From assembly GCA_031296105.1 (NCBI GenBank), contig JARLGJ010000014.1, positions 1 through 64,000 of the forward strand: a DNA stretch of 64,000 nucleotides. Direction: 5' to 3'. The notes beneath the pieces were generated by a model. That model searched no databases, had not been told where the DNA came from, and saw nothing but the letters and a program-made list of their open reading frames with translations. A program made the position numbers and the translations under genes. This DNA is from Acidobacteriota bacterium. Lineage in GTDB: Bacteria > Acidobacteriota > Terriglobia > Terriglobales > Acidobacteriaceae. This document shows, in pieces, positions 37,240 through 46,505 of this stretch (position 1 is its first letter; every line of letters begins with the position of its first letter).

Positions 37240-39755
37240 CTTTCGCCTCCCAGGCGGATGAGGATTCCAGCGCGCGCGCTGACCGGCAGCGAGGCATAAC
37301 CGAACGTCTCGTAGTACTTCTGGTTCAACAGGTCCTCCACCGAAACGTAGGCGCTGGCGAACTTGCACAGGTTAAAGCTGCCATACACATCGACCTTCTG
37401 GTACGAGGGGTCGAGGTCGTGGTTGGGCAGCAGCATCGAATAACCATAGTCCTTGTCGGAGAGGAAGGTGCTGTCGTCGCGGCGCGACACCAGGGTGCCG
37501 GTGGCGCGGGCCAGCCAGCGTCCTCCATTCCACTCCGCCGCGAAGCTGGCGGTGTGCGGAGCCACGCGAAAGGGGCGCGCGCCAACCAGCGGCGAGTACG
37601 CTCCGATGGCGATGCCCGGGATGTTGGGGTTATAGGCCGGGCTGAGCACCGAACTGGAGAACGACTGCTGCACCTTGGCGTCGGTGTAGCTCCAGTTGCC
37701 GCGCAGGGTCAGGTTCTTCCACACGCGGACTTCGGCTTTCAGTTCGCTGCCCTGCGCGCGATAGGCCAGCGTGTTGACATAGGCGTAAGGACCGAGTTTG
37801 TCGAGCACGCTCTGCGGCACGCCGAGATCAACCAGTCCGGCGTAGGGAACGTACTCTGCCAGGTGATTGAACTCGTTATGGAAGTAGGTGAGGCCCAGGC
37901 GGGCGCGTCCGCCAAAGAGCGTCTGCTGCACGCCGCCGTCGTAGGTGCGCGACTGCTCGGCGAGGAAGGGCTTGATGCCATACTGCTCATCAAACGTGCT
38001 GCCGGCCAAACGGTACAGCGAGTTTGCCTCCTGCCCGATGGTCGGCTCCTTGATGCCCTTGCCGAAGTTGAACGAGAGGCGGGTGCCGTTGAAGACACCG
38101 GTCTGCCTGGGCGGAGCAATGAAGTAAGCCAGCGAAGCGCGCGGAGTGGCGGCAAAGCCAAAGACCGCGTTGCGCTCCAGTCCGCTGCCCACGGTGTAAA
38201 AGAGGCGGTTCCACAGGCCGCCGTTGAGCTGCATGGTGTAGCTGTAGTTGCCGCGCTCGCCGGGACGGGTCAGGCTGCCGTAGCCTTCGTCGAAGTATCC
38301 GCTGTAGCCGTCTTCGGCCTCGTAGCGGAAGCCGAAGAGCGCCGTTAGCTTTTCGCTGAAGCGGTAGTCGGTCTGGGCATAGATGGAGTTCTTGTTGGTA
38401 AGCAGCGGCGAACTGGTTGAATCACTGCTGTACTGCAGGATGGCCTGTCCGGTGGTGGAGTAGCCGTTGGCGCCGTGGATGGTGACCTCTTTGCCCAGGT
38501 ACACGGGATAGCCGGTGTCGTAGGGATCGTAGGGGATGCCAGTGGCGCCGTAAGTATTCGACGTGTAGCGGTAGCGCATTCCGGCGTAGCGCACAAGTCC
38601 GTGCCAGTGCTCGGTGAAGCGGCTCTGCAGGGTGACGCCGAAGTCGGTGTCATGCTCGCGAGCCACACCGGTGTCGGGAATCAGGAACATGTCATAGGCG
38701 TTGGCCAGGTTGAAGGCCGAAGCCGAGCGGTGCACGGTGGCGCGCAGCTCGGTGTTGGGAGCAACTTGCCATCCCAGGTTGCCGGCGTAGGTGGTGTTGT
38801 GCGCCTGGCTGTTGGGCGTGTCGTTCTGGGTGTTGAAGCGTGAGGCGGCGGTGAAGTAGTCGAGCTTGCGCCAGGCGCCGCCCAGAGAGGCCTGCTGGTG
38901 ATTGGTGTCAAAGCTGCCACCGTCGGCCTGGTAGGTAAGTTCCGGCAAGGGAGTGGTGCCGCGGGTGGTGGTGAGGCTGACCACGCCGGCCATGGCGTCG
39001 GAGCCGAACAGGGCGCTGTTGGGGCCGCGGAAGATCTCCGCCTTGCCGATGCCAGTGGCACTCAACTGCGAGAGATCGACGAAGCCGCCAATGTCGTTGA
39101 CAGGAATGCCGTCCACCAGAACCTTGGTGCTGTCGGTGGGGCCGCCGCGCACGCGCAGGGCGGTTTGCGAGCCGGGCTGCCCGGTGGCGGCAACCTGCAC
39201 GCCAGGGACAAGGCGCATCTCCTGCTCTACTACGCTTCGGCCGGTAAGATCTTGTCCGTCAATCACATCGATGGAGGCGCCGGCCTGCACTTCGGGGGTC
39301 GGCAGACCATTGGCGGTCACTACAATCTTCTGCGAGACGGTTGAGGGCGCCAGCACCAAATCGACGTCTGCCGCATGGTTGCCGGAGACGAAGCGCGCCG
39401 CGCTGGTGGAGGGGCGGAAGCTGGTGGCGGTGGCGCGCACCTGGTAGCGGCGGGCCTGATCGACGGCAAAGCGGTAGTGGCCGGTGCCATCGGAGGTTGC
39501 GTTCTGCATGGTTACGCCGCTGGAGGCGTCCAGCAACTCGATTTTGGCGTTGGCGACCACGGCGCCAAAGGAGTCGGTGACGGTTCCGCCGACGGTGGCG
39601 GGCGGCTCGGCGAACAGGGAAGTGGCCAGCATCAGCAGCAGGGCAAGAACAAAGGCTGGGAGCAGGTAAAGCGCCGGGGATGTGGAACTTAGCGATTGCG
39701 GGCGGCGGACAACGTCGGCGCCGCCGGAAAGCGATGCGGTTCGGTAAGGTGTCAT
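37224..39755 (-). CDS. btuB: TonB-dependent cobalamin receptor, BtuB-like
   Basis: About 843 residues from ATG 39755 (or 39812). A signal peptide (LYLLPAFVLALLLMLATSLFA) is followed by a carboxypeptidase-like beta domain (ATVGGTVTDSFGAVVANAKIELLD), as in many Acidobacteria/Bacteroidetes receptors. The plug (STVSQKIVVTANG, VVEQEMRLVPGVQVA, LRVRGGPTDSTKVLVDGIPVND) and a 22-strand barrel end in RAGILIRLGG. A cobalamin riboswitch lies directly upstream, so the substrate is very probably B12 or a cobinamide. btuC and btuD follow with overlapping or near-overlapping ends; a periplasmic BtuF is missing here. Confidence 0.92.
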   Translation of the reverse strand: MTPYRTASLSGGADVVRRPQSLSSTSPALYLLPAFVLALLLMLATSLFAEPPATVGGTVTDSFGAVVANAKIELLDASSGVTMQNATSDGTGHYRFAVDQARRYQVRATATSFRPSTSAARFVSGNHAADVDLVLAPSTVSQKIVVTANGLPTPEVQAGASIDVIDGQDLTGRSVVEQEMRLVPGVQVAATGQPGSQTALRVRGGPTDSTKVLVDGIPVNDIGGFVDLSQLSATGIGKAEIFRGPNSALFGSDAMAGVVSLTTTRGTTPLPELTYQADGGSFDTNHQQASLGGAWRKLDYFTAASRFNTQNDTPNSQAHNTTYAGNLGWQVAPNTELRATVHRSASAFNLANAYDMFLIPDTGVAREHDTDFGVTLQSRFTEHWHGLVRYAGMRYRYTSNTYGATGIPYDPYDTGYPVYLGKEVTIHGANGYSTTGQAILQYSSDSTSSPLLTNKNSIYAQTDYRFSEKLTALFGFRYEAEDGYSGYFDEGYGSLTRPGERGNYSYTMQLNGGLWNRLFYTVGSGLERNAVFGFAATPRASLAYFIAPPRQTGVFNGTRLSFNFGKGIKEPTIGQEANSLYRLAGSTFDEQYGIKPFLAEQSRTYDGGVQQTLFGGRARLGLTYFHNEFNHLAEYVPYAGLVDLGVPQSVLDKLGPYAYVNTLAYRAQGSELKAEVRVWKNLTLRGNWSYTDAKVQQSFSSSVLSPAYNPNIPGIAIGAYSPLVGARPFRVAPHTASFAAEWNGGRWLARATGTLVSRRDDSTFLSDKDYGYSMLLPNHDLDPSYQKVDVYGSFNLCKFASAYVSVEDLLNQKYYETFGYASLPVSARAGILIRLGGESWKLR

Positions 39756-39879
39756 TTGCTCGTCCAGGCGCACGAGGGCGCCGGGCGGGATACGAAGAAA
39801 GGCAGCTTCCATTGACGACCGGATTGGGCCAGCAAAAGGACGCACGTCGGCTCTCCCATCGAAGCCTGACTTGCCACGA

Positions 39880-40026
39880 GGTGTGTCCGGCAGGTCTCCT
39901 GACTTGCGCGTCGTCGAACACAGACTGCCTTCCCAGAGCGAATCTCCAGTGGCCTTGCTGCCTGTGCCTCGGCGCTTACAGTTGCGGGGCAGTGGCGGAT
40001 TTACACCGCCTTCCCTTGGCCGGACA
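39880..40026 (-). promoter_or_regulatory. Cobalamin (AdoCbl) riboswitch
   Basis: On the minus strand the B12 box AAGTCAGGAGACCTGCC (39905-39889) is nearly consensus. Upstream are the conserved GCCACTG and CCGCAACTGTAAGCG core segments. P1 is formed by TGTCCGGC (40026-40019) and GCCGGACA (39890-39883). It lies 125 bp before the btuB start and should repress the btuB-btuC-btuD operon when cobalamin is plentiful. Confidence 0.94.
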
Positions 40027-40435
40027 TCAAAAGTATTGAATTGTGGGAAAGCAAAGTCAACGGCAAACGGATTGGTTTGACGTGGAAGAAAAAATCCTTG
40101 GGTGCACCGTTGGCGCTCCCGATCAGGAAGCCGGGGAAATCGTGAGACGAAATGCGAAGTCAACTCTCATATTGTGGCGTTTCAGCATGGCTCTGTAACA
40201 GGAAATGACAGCTTTGGAACACTAGGTGAATCCAATTGCCGGGGAAAGCAATCTAAATAGAGTTTCATGATGTAGATTCTTTGTATTCATTGCGATGCCG
40301 ACCATGGGAGAAAGCATTCTCAGGAGCCGGCCGGCTTAATTCATTAAGAACACCTTGTAGTGCCAGGGCTTGTATCGCGGTACCAGGGCTTAGTTTGCAG
40401 GGCCTCCGGCGCAATACTGGAGGAGGAGGAAAAAG
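40027..40435. other. Intergenic region between riboswitch and formate dehydrogenase 2
   Basis: 409 bp without a supported gene. It must contain the btuB promoter (minus) and the FDH-2 promoter (plus). It is relatively AT-rich between 40150 and 40350. I found no convincing sigma-54 or FNR site. A very strong Shine-Dalgarno (GGAGGAGGAGGA) precedes 40436. Confidence 0.55.
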
Positions 40436-43400
40436 ATGGGAGTTACCCGTAGGGACTTCCTGAAGGCATCGGCGTTGGGGAGCACGATTCCCGCCGTTGC
40501 CTTCGGGTTCGGGTTGGAGAAGGCCTACGCTGAAGTGTCCGAATTAAAGACCGCCCGCACCAGGGAGACACGCTCGACGTGTCCCTATTGTTCGGTGAGC
40601 TGCGGCCTGATCATTCACACGATCGGCGATGGGGCAAAAAACGTAACGCCGCAAGTGGTGCATGTTGAGGGAGACCCTGATCACCCGATCAATCGGGGCA
40701 CGCTGTGTCCCAAGGGAGCCTCGCTGTTCCACGACATTATGAACTCACGCCGCCTGCTGCGGCCACAAGTGCGCCGTCCCGGCTCGGATCACTGGGAATA
40801 CATCGAGTGGGAGCAGGCGATTGACGAAATCGCGCATCTGGTCAAGAAGTCGCGCGACGACCACTTCATTGAAAAAGACGACCAGGGCAACACGGTAAAC
40901 CGCTGCCCGTCGATTGCCTTTACCGGCGGCTGCACCGACACCAACGAGTTCAACTACCTTGCGGTCAAGTCCATGCGCAGCCTGGGCGTGACCTACCTGG
41001 AAAATCAGGCCAGGGTTTGACACGGCCCAACGGTCTCAGGTCTGGGACCAACGTTTGGGCGTGGCGCCATGACGAATGGCTGGGTGGACATCAAGAACGC
41101 GGACATGATTCTGGTGATGGGCGGCAACCCTGCCGAGAACCATCCCTGCGGCTTTAAGTGGGCCATGGAGGCCAAGCGGAACCGCAATGCCAAGCTGATC
41201 GTGGTCGATCCGCGCTATACGCGCACGGCTGCCGTCGGCGACATGCATCTGCAAATCCGCACCGGATCGGACCTCGCCCTGATGGGTGCGTTCATCCACT
41301 ACACGCTGGAGAACAACCGCATCAACAAGGAGTACCTGGTCAACTACACCAACGCGGCCTTCATCATCAAGGAAGGTTTCGAGTTGCCGGAAGAAGGCCT
41401 GTACTCGGGATACAACGCGGAAAAGCACAGCTACGACAAGAGTTCCTGGAACTACCAGGAGGGTGGCAACGTCACGGGCAAGGAACCGGCTGCGGTGAAG
41501 TTCGCGGAGGCGAAAGCTCCCGCGGCGGAGCCGGGCAAGCCGGCACCGGCGGCGAAGCTGCCGCCGAACGTGGCCTACGATCTGACCTTGCAGCATCCGC
41601 GCTGCGTGTACCAGTTGCTGCGCAAACAGTACTCGCGCTACACGCCGGAGATGGTGGAGCGCATCACCGGCATTCCCAAGGAAGGCATCCTCAAGGCAGC
41701 CGACCTGCTGACTTCTATCCGCAAGGATGGAGATATGAAGAAGGTTGGAACGATTCTGTACGCCGTGGGCTGGACGCATCACAGCTCGGGCTCGCAGGTC
41801 ATCCGCGCCGCGGCCATGCTGCAGCTCTTGCTGGGCAACATGGGACGCGCCGGCGGCGGCGTGAACGCGCTGCGCGGCCACAGCAACATTCAGGGCGCCA
41901 CCGACATGGCGGGCCTGTATCACTTGCTGCCCGGCTACCTGGGCGTGCCAACTCCGGCCGACAAGTCGCTGGACGACTACCTGAAACGCGTTACTCCAAC
42001 GGTTTCCAAGCCGGACGAGTGGGCGTCGTTCAACTACAACTCCAACACGCCGCGCTTCATGGTTTCGCTTCTCAAGGCTTTGTACGGGGCGGCGGCAACC
42101 AAGGAGAACGACTTCGCCTTCCACTACCTGCCCAAGGTGGACCGCAACTATAGCTGGACCGAGCTGTGGGATGCCACGCTGCGTGGAGAAGTCGAGGGCT
42201 TGTTCGCCTTTGGCATGAACGGCGTGGCCATTGGGCCGAACTCGAACAAGAACATCAACGCCTTGAAGAAGGCCAAGTGGCTGGTGGTCTGCGAGATTTA
42301 CCCGGACGAGACCAGCGAGTTCTGGATGTCGCCGACGATTCCGAAAGAGGAGTTGAAGGACATTCAGACCACCGTGTATCGCTTGCCGGGCGCGGGCTTT
42401 GCGGAGAAGGACGGCACCATGGTCAACTCCGCGCGCTGGTTGCAGTGGAAGTGGATTGCGGTGCCGCCTCCGGGAGACTGCAAGGTCGATCAGGAGATTC
42501 TGGCGCGCATCTTCCTCAAGGTTCGCGAACTGTATCAGAAAGAGGGCGGCAAGTTCCCCGACCCGATTCTGAATGCCTCGTGGAGCTACACCGACAAGTA
42601 CAGCCCGTCGCTGACGGAAGTGGCGAAGGAGCTGAACGGCAAGGCGCTGGCCGACGTGACCGATCCGGCCACGCAGACGGTGATCAAGGCCGGACAGCAG
42701 CTTCCAGGCTTTGCTTTCCTGCGCGACGACGGCTCGACCGCCTGCGGCAACTGGATCTTCAGCGGCAGTTGGACGGAAGCCGGGTCGATGATTCAGCGCC
42801 GCGGCACGGAAGATCCGTCCGGGCTGGGAGCCTATCCCAACTGGGCGTGGTGCTGGCCGATGAATCGCCGCGTGCTGTACAACCGCGCCTCCTGCGACGC
42901 CAGCGGCAAACCGTGGGATCCGGATCGCGCGCAGGTGTGGTGGAGCGAGTCGGCCAAAAAGTGGGTGGGCAACGACGTCCCCGACTTCAAGCCGGACTCC
43001 GCGCCCTCCGAGCACATGGGCCCGTTCATCATGAATCCAGACGGCATCGGACGCTTGTTCGTTCCGCTCGGCGGCATGAATGACGGACCGTTCCCCGAGT
43101 TCTACGAACCGCACGAAAGCCCGGTGACCAACCTGTTGCATCCGCAGCAGGTCACCAATCCGGTCAGCAAAAAGTTCAAGAGCCCGGATGACAAGTACGG
43201 CACGCCGGCCGAGGGGTACAACATCCTGTGCACCACCTACCGACTGACCGAGCACTACCACTACTGGACGAAGAACAATCCGATGAACGTGCAGTTGCAG
43301 CCCGAACCGTTCGTGGAAATTCCCGCCGAGCTGGCCGATGAAATGAGCCTGACCGGTGGGGAACAGGTACGGGTGAAGAGTGCCCGCGGTAGTTACGTGG

Positions 43401-43618
43401 CGCGCGCCATGGTCACCAAACGCATCAAGCCGATGATGATCGACGGCAAGAAGACCTTCCAGATCGGCCTGCCGATTCACTGGGGCTTCCGCGGCATCAA
43501 GGAGGACGAAGGGAAAACCGGACACACCCTGGCCAACCAGTTGACGATGGCGGCCACCGATCCCAACGCCTTTACACCCGAATTCAAGGGCTTCCTCGTG
43601 AAGCTCGAGAAAGCATAG
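40436..43618 (+). CDS. fdnG: Formate dehydrogenase 2 catalytic subunit, selenoprotein (in-frame UGA)
   Basis: Reading TGA 41018-41020 as selenocysteine (residue 195) joins two frames into 1060 residues. The context is NQARV-U-HGPTVSGLGPTFGRGAMTNGW, the FdnG/FdoG active site. The Tat signal is TRRDFLKASALGS, and the [4Fe-4S] site is CPYCSVSCGLII ... GTLCPKG. An Ala/Pro/Lys-rich insertion of about 30 residues (EAKAPAAEPGKPAPAAKLPP) precedes the RYTPEMVERITGIPK region and is absent from FDH-1. It is periplasmic by the Tat signal. It heads an operon with Fe-S subunit, cytochrome b and FdhE. Confidence 0.95.
41018..41050 (+). promoter_or_regulatory. Sec UGA codon and bSECIS hairpin in formate dehydrogenase 2
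   Basis: UGA (41018-41020) is followed after 11 nt by GGTCTCA-GGTC-TGGGACC (41032-41049). This 7-bp stem with a GGUC apical loop is very like the E. coli fdhF SECIS (AGGUCU loop). The CACGGCCCAACGG between UGA and stem is also nearly the E. coli sequence. Confidence 0.85.
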
Positions 43619-43627
43619 GAGGAAGCG

Positions 43628-44536
43628 ATGCCAAAGCAACTCCAGATTAAAGCGATCTCGGGACACGCGGGCCCTGCTCCGGGTAAGGATGCGTCGCGGG
43701 ATTACGATGTCTGTAAATTGATCGACGTGACCACCTGCATCGGCTGCAAGGCCTGCGAGGTGGCTTGTCTCGAATGGAACGGCTACCAGTTCCGCGAGAC
43801 CACGTTCAACAACACCTACCAGACCATGCCGGACACCGCGTGGAACTACTGGAACCTGATCCGCTTCAACGAGCACACCAATCCGGACGGAACGTTCCAG
43901 TGGCTGATGCGCAAGGACGGTTGCATGCATTGCGAAGAACCGGGCTGCCTGAAGGCATGTCCCGCGGAAGGCGCAATCGTGCAGTACGCCAACGGCATTG
44001 TCGATTTCAACCAGGCGAATTGCATCGGCTGCCAGTACTGCGTGACCGGCTGCCCGTTCAACATTCCGAAGTTCAACCCGGAGACGAAGAAGGTCTTCAA
44101 GTGCACGCTCTGCTCGGACCGCGTCAGCAACGGTCTGGAGCCGGCCTGCATCAAGAGCTGTCCCACCGGCTGCCTGCATTTTGGCAGCAAGGACGACATG
44201 AAGGAACTGGCGGAGAAACGCGCCGCGCAATTGCGCGAACACACCGCGCACAAGAACGCGGGCGTGTACGATCCGCAGGGCGTTGGCGGCACGCACGTGA
44301 TGTACGTGCTGCACGACATCGAGCATCCCGAGGCTTATGGCGGGCTGCCCAAGAATCCTTCGATTGCGGCGTTTACTCAACTCTGGAAAGGTCCGCTGAA
44401 GTGGGTGGGCGGCAGCAGTTTGATCCTTGGGCTGATTGCGGCCGTGGTTCACTTCCTGCGTTGGGGCCCAAAGGAAGCCGAAATCCGCGAAGACCAGATT
44501 CCCCCGTCGAGCGAGGAGGCAACGCATGGCAACTAA
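43628..44536 (+). CDS. fdnH: Formate dehydrogenase 2 Fe-S subunit
   Basis: 302 residues, similar in size to FdnH. It has four [4Fe-4S] motif groups: CIGCKACEVACLEW, CMHCEEPGCLKACP, CIGCQYCVTGCPF and CTLCSDR ... CIKSCPTGCL. A single C-terminal membrane helix (VGGSSLILGLIAAVVHFL) anchors it. It passes electrons from the catalytic subunit to the cytochrome b. It starts 9 bp after the catalytic subunit with AGGAAG upstream, and its 3' end overlaps the cytochrome b start. Confidence 0.94.
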   Translation: MPKQLQIKAISGHAGPAPGKDASRDYDVCKLIDVTTCIGCKACEVACLEWNGYQFRETTFNNTYQTMPDTAWNYWNLIRFNEHTNPDGTFQWLMRKDGCMHCEEPGCLKACPAEGAIVQYANGIVDFNQANCIGCQYCVTGCPFNIPKFNPETKKVFKCTLCSDRVSNGLEPACIKSCPTGCLHFGSKDDMKELAEKRAAQLREHTAHKNAGVYDPQGVGGTHVMYVLHDIEHPEAYGGLPKNPSIAAFTQLWKGPLKWVGGSSLILGLIAAVVHFLRWGPKEAEIREDQIPPSSEEATHGN

Positions 44537-45197
44537 CAAACATGCAGTGCTGCGTACCGAAGTTCCCAGCGACAAGATCATGCGCTACACCTGGTGGGAG
44601 CGTGTGTGTCACTGGGCCACGGCGGCTACGTACGTGTATTGCGGCCTGACCGGTATGGCGTTCTTTACACCTTACATGTTCTGGCTCGCGGTCATTGTGG
44701 GCGGCGGTCCAACCGCTCGCTTCTGGCACCCCATCCTCGGCCTCGGCTTTGTCGCGGCGTTCTTCTGGATGTTCATCATGTGGCGGGACGATGTGCGGTT
44801 CATCCCCGAGGACAAGGAATGGAATGAGAAGGTGATGTACTACATCACCAACGAAGACGAGAAGCTGCCGCCGCAGGGACGCTTCGACAGCGGTCAGAAG
44901 GTGTTCGTCATCGGCATGTTGGCGGCGGCCATTCTGCTGCCACTCAGCGGCTTTGTGCTCTGGTTCCCGGAGTACATGCCGCGCTCCATCCATTGGGTGC
45001 TGCCCATTGTGGCCTTTGTCCACTCGGCGGCCGCGCTGCTTTCCTTCGGACTGTTCATCATCCATGTGTACATGGGCACGATGATCGTTCCCGGAAGCTG
45101 GCAGGCCATCACCCTCGGCTACGTCTCGCGCGGCTGGGGCATGTTGCACCATCCACTGTGGTACCGCAAGGTGACCGAGCAGGAGGCGCGTAAGTGA
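44526..45197 (+). CDS. fdnI: Formate dehydrogenase 2 cytochrome b subunit
   Basis: 223 residues. Four membrane helices carry the haem-b histidines expected of FdnI: WWERVCHWATAATYVY, ARFWHPILGLGFVAAFFW, a third helix (VIGMLAAAILLPLSGFVLWF) and WVLPIVAFVHSAAALLSFGLFIIHVYMG. It reduces quinone. ATG 44526 has GAGGAGG upstream and overlaps the Fe-S subunit by 11 bp. Its TGA overlaps the fdhE GTG by 4 bp. Confidence 0.93.
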   Translation: MATNKHAVLRTEVPSDKIMRYTWWERVCHWATAATYVYCGLTGMAFFTPYMFWLAVIVGGGPTARFWHPILGLGFVAAFFWMFIMWRDDVRFIPEDKEWNEKVMYYITNEDEKLPPQGRFDSGQKVFVIGMLAAAILLPLSGFVLWFPEYMPRSIHWVLPIVAFVHSAAALLSFGLFIIHVYMGTMIVPGSWQAITLGYVSRGWGMLHHPLWYRKVTEQEARK

Positions 45198-45943
45198 AGC
45201 TGCGCTATTCCTGGGACATGCGCATCGAGCGGGCCGAACAGTTGCAGGGGGAGATTCAATCTGCAGCGCAGTTGCTCGGGTTTTATACCGGGCTGCTGCG
45301 TCTGCAGAAGTCCGTTTATGAAAAGACGGTTGCGGCAGCAACGCCGGAGATCGCTCCCCTGGCGGCGCAAGCTCCTGAACTGCTACATCTAGTGGAGACT
45401 ACGGCGCCGGCGCCCATGGCCGCCCTGGCGCGCGACTTGCACAACACGGATTGGAACGCGCGTCTGTCCTCTGCGTGGACCGCGCAACTGAACGGGCTGG
45501 AGCGTGAGCCGGACTTCTTTTCCGACGCGCTGCTGCAACCCTACGCCGAGGCGCTGGCCTGGGAGACCGTTCCGCAGGAGGGCGCAACCCGTTGTCCCTT
45601 CTGCCAGGCGCCGCCCATGCTTGCCGTCATGCGTCCCGAGGGTGAAGGCGCGCGGCGCTTTCTCTACTGCGGAATGTGCGGCACCGAGTGGCCTTACCGC
45701 CGTTTGAAGTGCGTGTACTGCGGCGAAGAGGATCGCGACAAACTGCCAAACTTCAAGAGTGAGAAGCTCAAGCACATCTACCTTGCCGGCTGTGACAGTT
45801 GCAACCACACGCTGAAGTGCATCGACTTTACGGTGGATGGGCTGGCGGTTCCGGCGGTGGACGACCTTGCTACTCTCTCGCTGAGCCTGTGGGCGCGGCA
45901 AGAAGGCTATGAGCCGGTGCAGGCGAACCTCTTCGGCTTCTAG
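45194..45943 (+). CDS. fdhE: Formate dehydrogenase accessory protein FdhE (copy 2)
   Basis: 249 residues with the same four CxxC pairs as copy 1 (CPFC, CGMC, CVYC, CDSC) but otherwise clearly divergent. It starts with GTG 45194, overlapping the cytochrome b stop. It is the last gene of the FDH-2 operon. Two dedicated FdhE proteins, one per formate dehydrogenase, suggest each serves its own enzyme. Confidence 0.92.
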   Translation: MKLRYSWDMRIERAEQLQGEIQSAAQLLGFYTGLLRLQKSVYEKTVAAATPEIAPLAAQAPELLHLVETTAPAPMAALARDLHNTDWNARLSSAWTAQLNGLEREPDFFSDALLQPYAEALAWETVPQEGATRCPFCQAPPMLAVMRPEGEGARRFLYCGMCGTEWPYRRLKCVYCGEEDRDKLPNFKSEKLKHIYLAGCDSCNHTLKCIDFTVDGLAVPAVDDLATLSLSLWARQEGYEPVQANLFGF

Positions 45944-45964
45944 CGATTCGGCACGAAACACCTT

Positions 45965-46004
45965 GGGGAAAGTCCGGACCGGGCCGGACTTCCCCTTTTC
46001 TTCT
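45965..46004. terminator. Terminator between convergent fdhE and hydrogenase operon
   Basis: GGGGAAAGTCCGG (45965-45977) pairs with CCGGACTTCCCC (45984-45995) with one bulged A, followed by TTTTCTTCTT on the plus strand. It ends the FDH-2 operon and may also work for the opposing hydrogenase operon. Confidence 0.88.
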
Positions 46005-46022
46005 TACCTGAATGGCAAAGAA

Positions 46023-46505
46023 TCAGGCGAATTGTTTGCCGCAGAATTCATCGACCTCTTCCAGCACCATGGCCACGGCCTGCTCAGCCGCCTGTTGAAT
46101 GACCGGAGAGAGTTCCATGCCCAGGTCCTGATGCGGGTCGATGGTGATGGCGATCAGGCGCACGTCGGGATTATCGCCCAGCAGGTGAAAGGCGCTGAGC
46201 AGATCCTTCAGCCCGATGTCGTGCGCGGTGAGCGTTGGCGGATAGTCGGAGGCGTAGCGCGGGCGCAGGCGCGCGATGCTTCCCGGAGCATCGTCCGCGG
46301 CGGCGGCGTCGATGATCACCAGCCGCTCGGCCTGCTGCATGGCCTCCAGCAGATGGAAGCCGCCGGTGCCGCCGTCCATGCACGCAATTTCCGGCGGCAG
46401 CTCCATGCGCTCCAACTGCTGGACGGCGTGGACGCCAACGCCCTCGTCGCCCAGCAGCAGATTGCCGATGCCAAGAATGAGCAGTTCATGTCTGCGCTCA
46501 GTCAT
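46023..46505 (-). CDS. hyaD: Hydrogenase maturation protease (HyaD/HycI family)
   Basis: 160 residues. Typical GIGNLLLGDEGVGVHAVQQLE start, with the Ni-sensing residues Glu in DEGVG, Asp in LVIIDAAAADDAPG and His in LTAHDIGLKDLL. It cleaves the C-terminal extension of the large subunit after Ni insertion. It overlaps the cytochrome b gene by 8 bp. Confidence 0.93.
   Translation of the reverse strand: MTERRHELLILGIGNLLLGDEGVGVHAVQQLERMELPPEIACMDGGTGGFHLLEAMQQAERLVIIDAAAADDAPGSIARLRPRYASDYPPTLTAHDIGLKDLLSAFHLLGDNPDVRLIAITIDPHQDLGMELSPVIQQAAEQAVAMVLEEVDEFCGKQFA

Noticed and set aside
40436..43618. FDH-2 catalytic subunit as two genes or a frameshifted gene
   Set aside because: Same frame on both sides of TGA 41018-41020, with the conserved NQARV-U-HGPT context and an fdhF-like SECIS.
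41036..44581. Long minus-strand open frame opposite FDH-2
   Set aside because: Shadow of the catalytic and Fe-S subunits; no recognisable motif.
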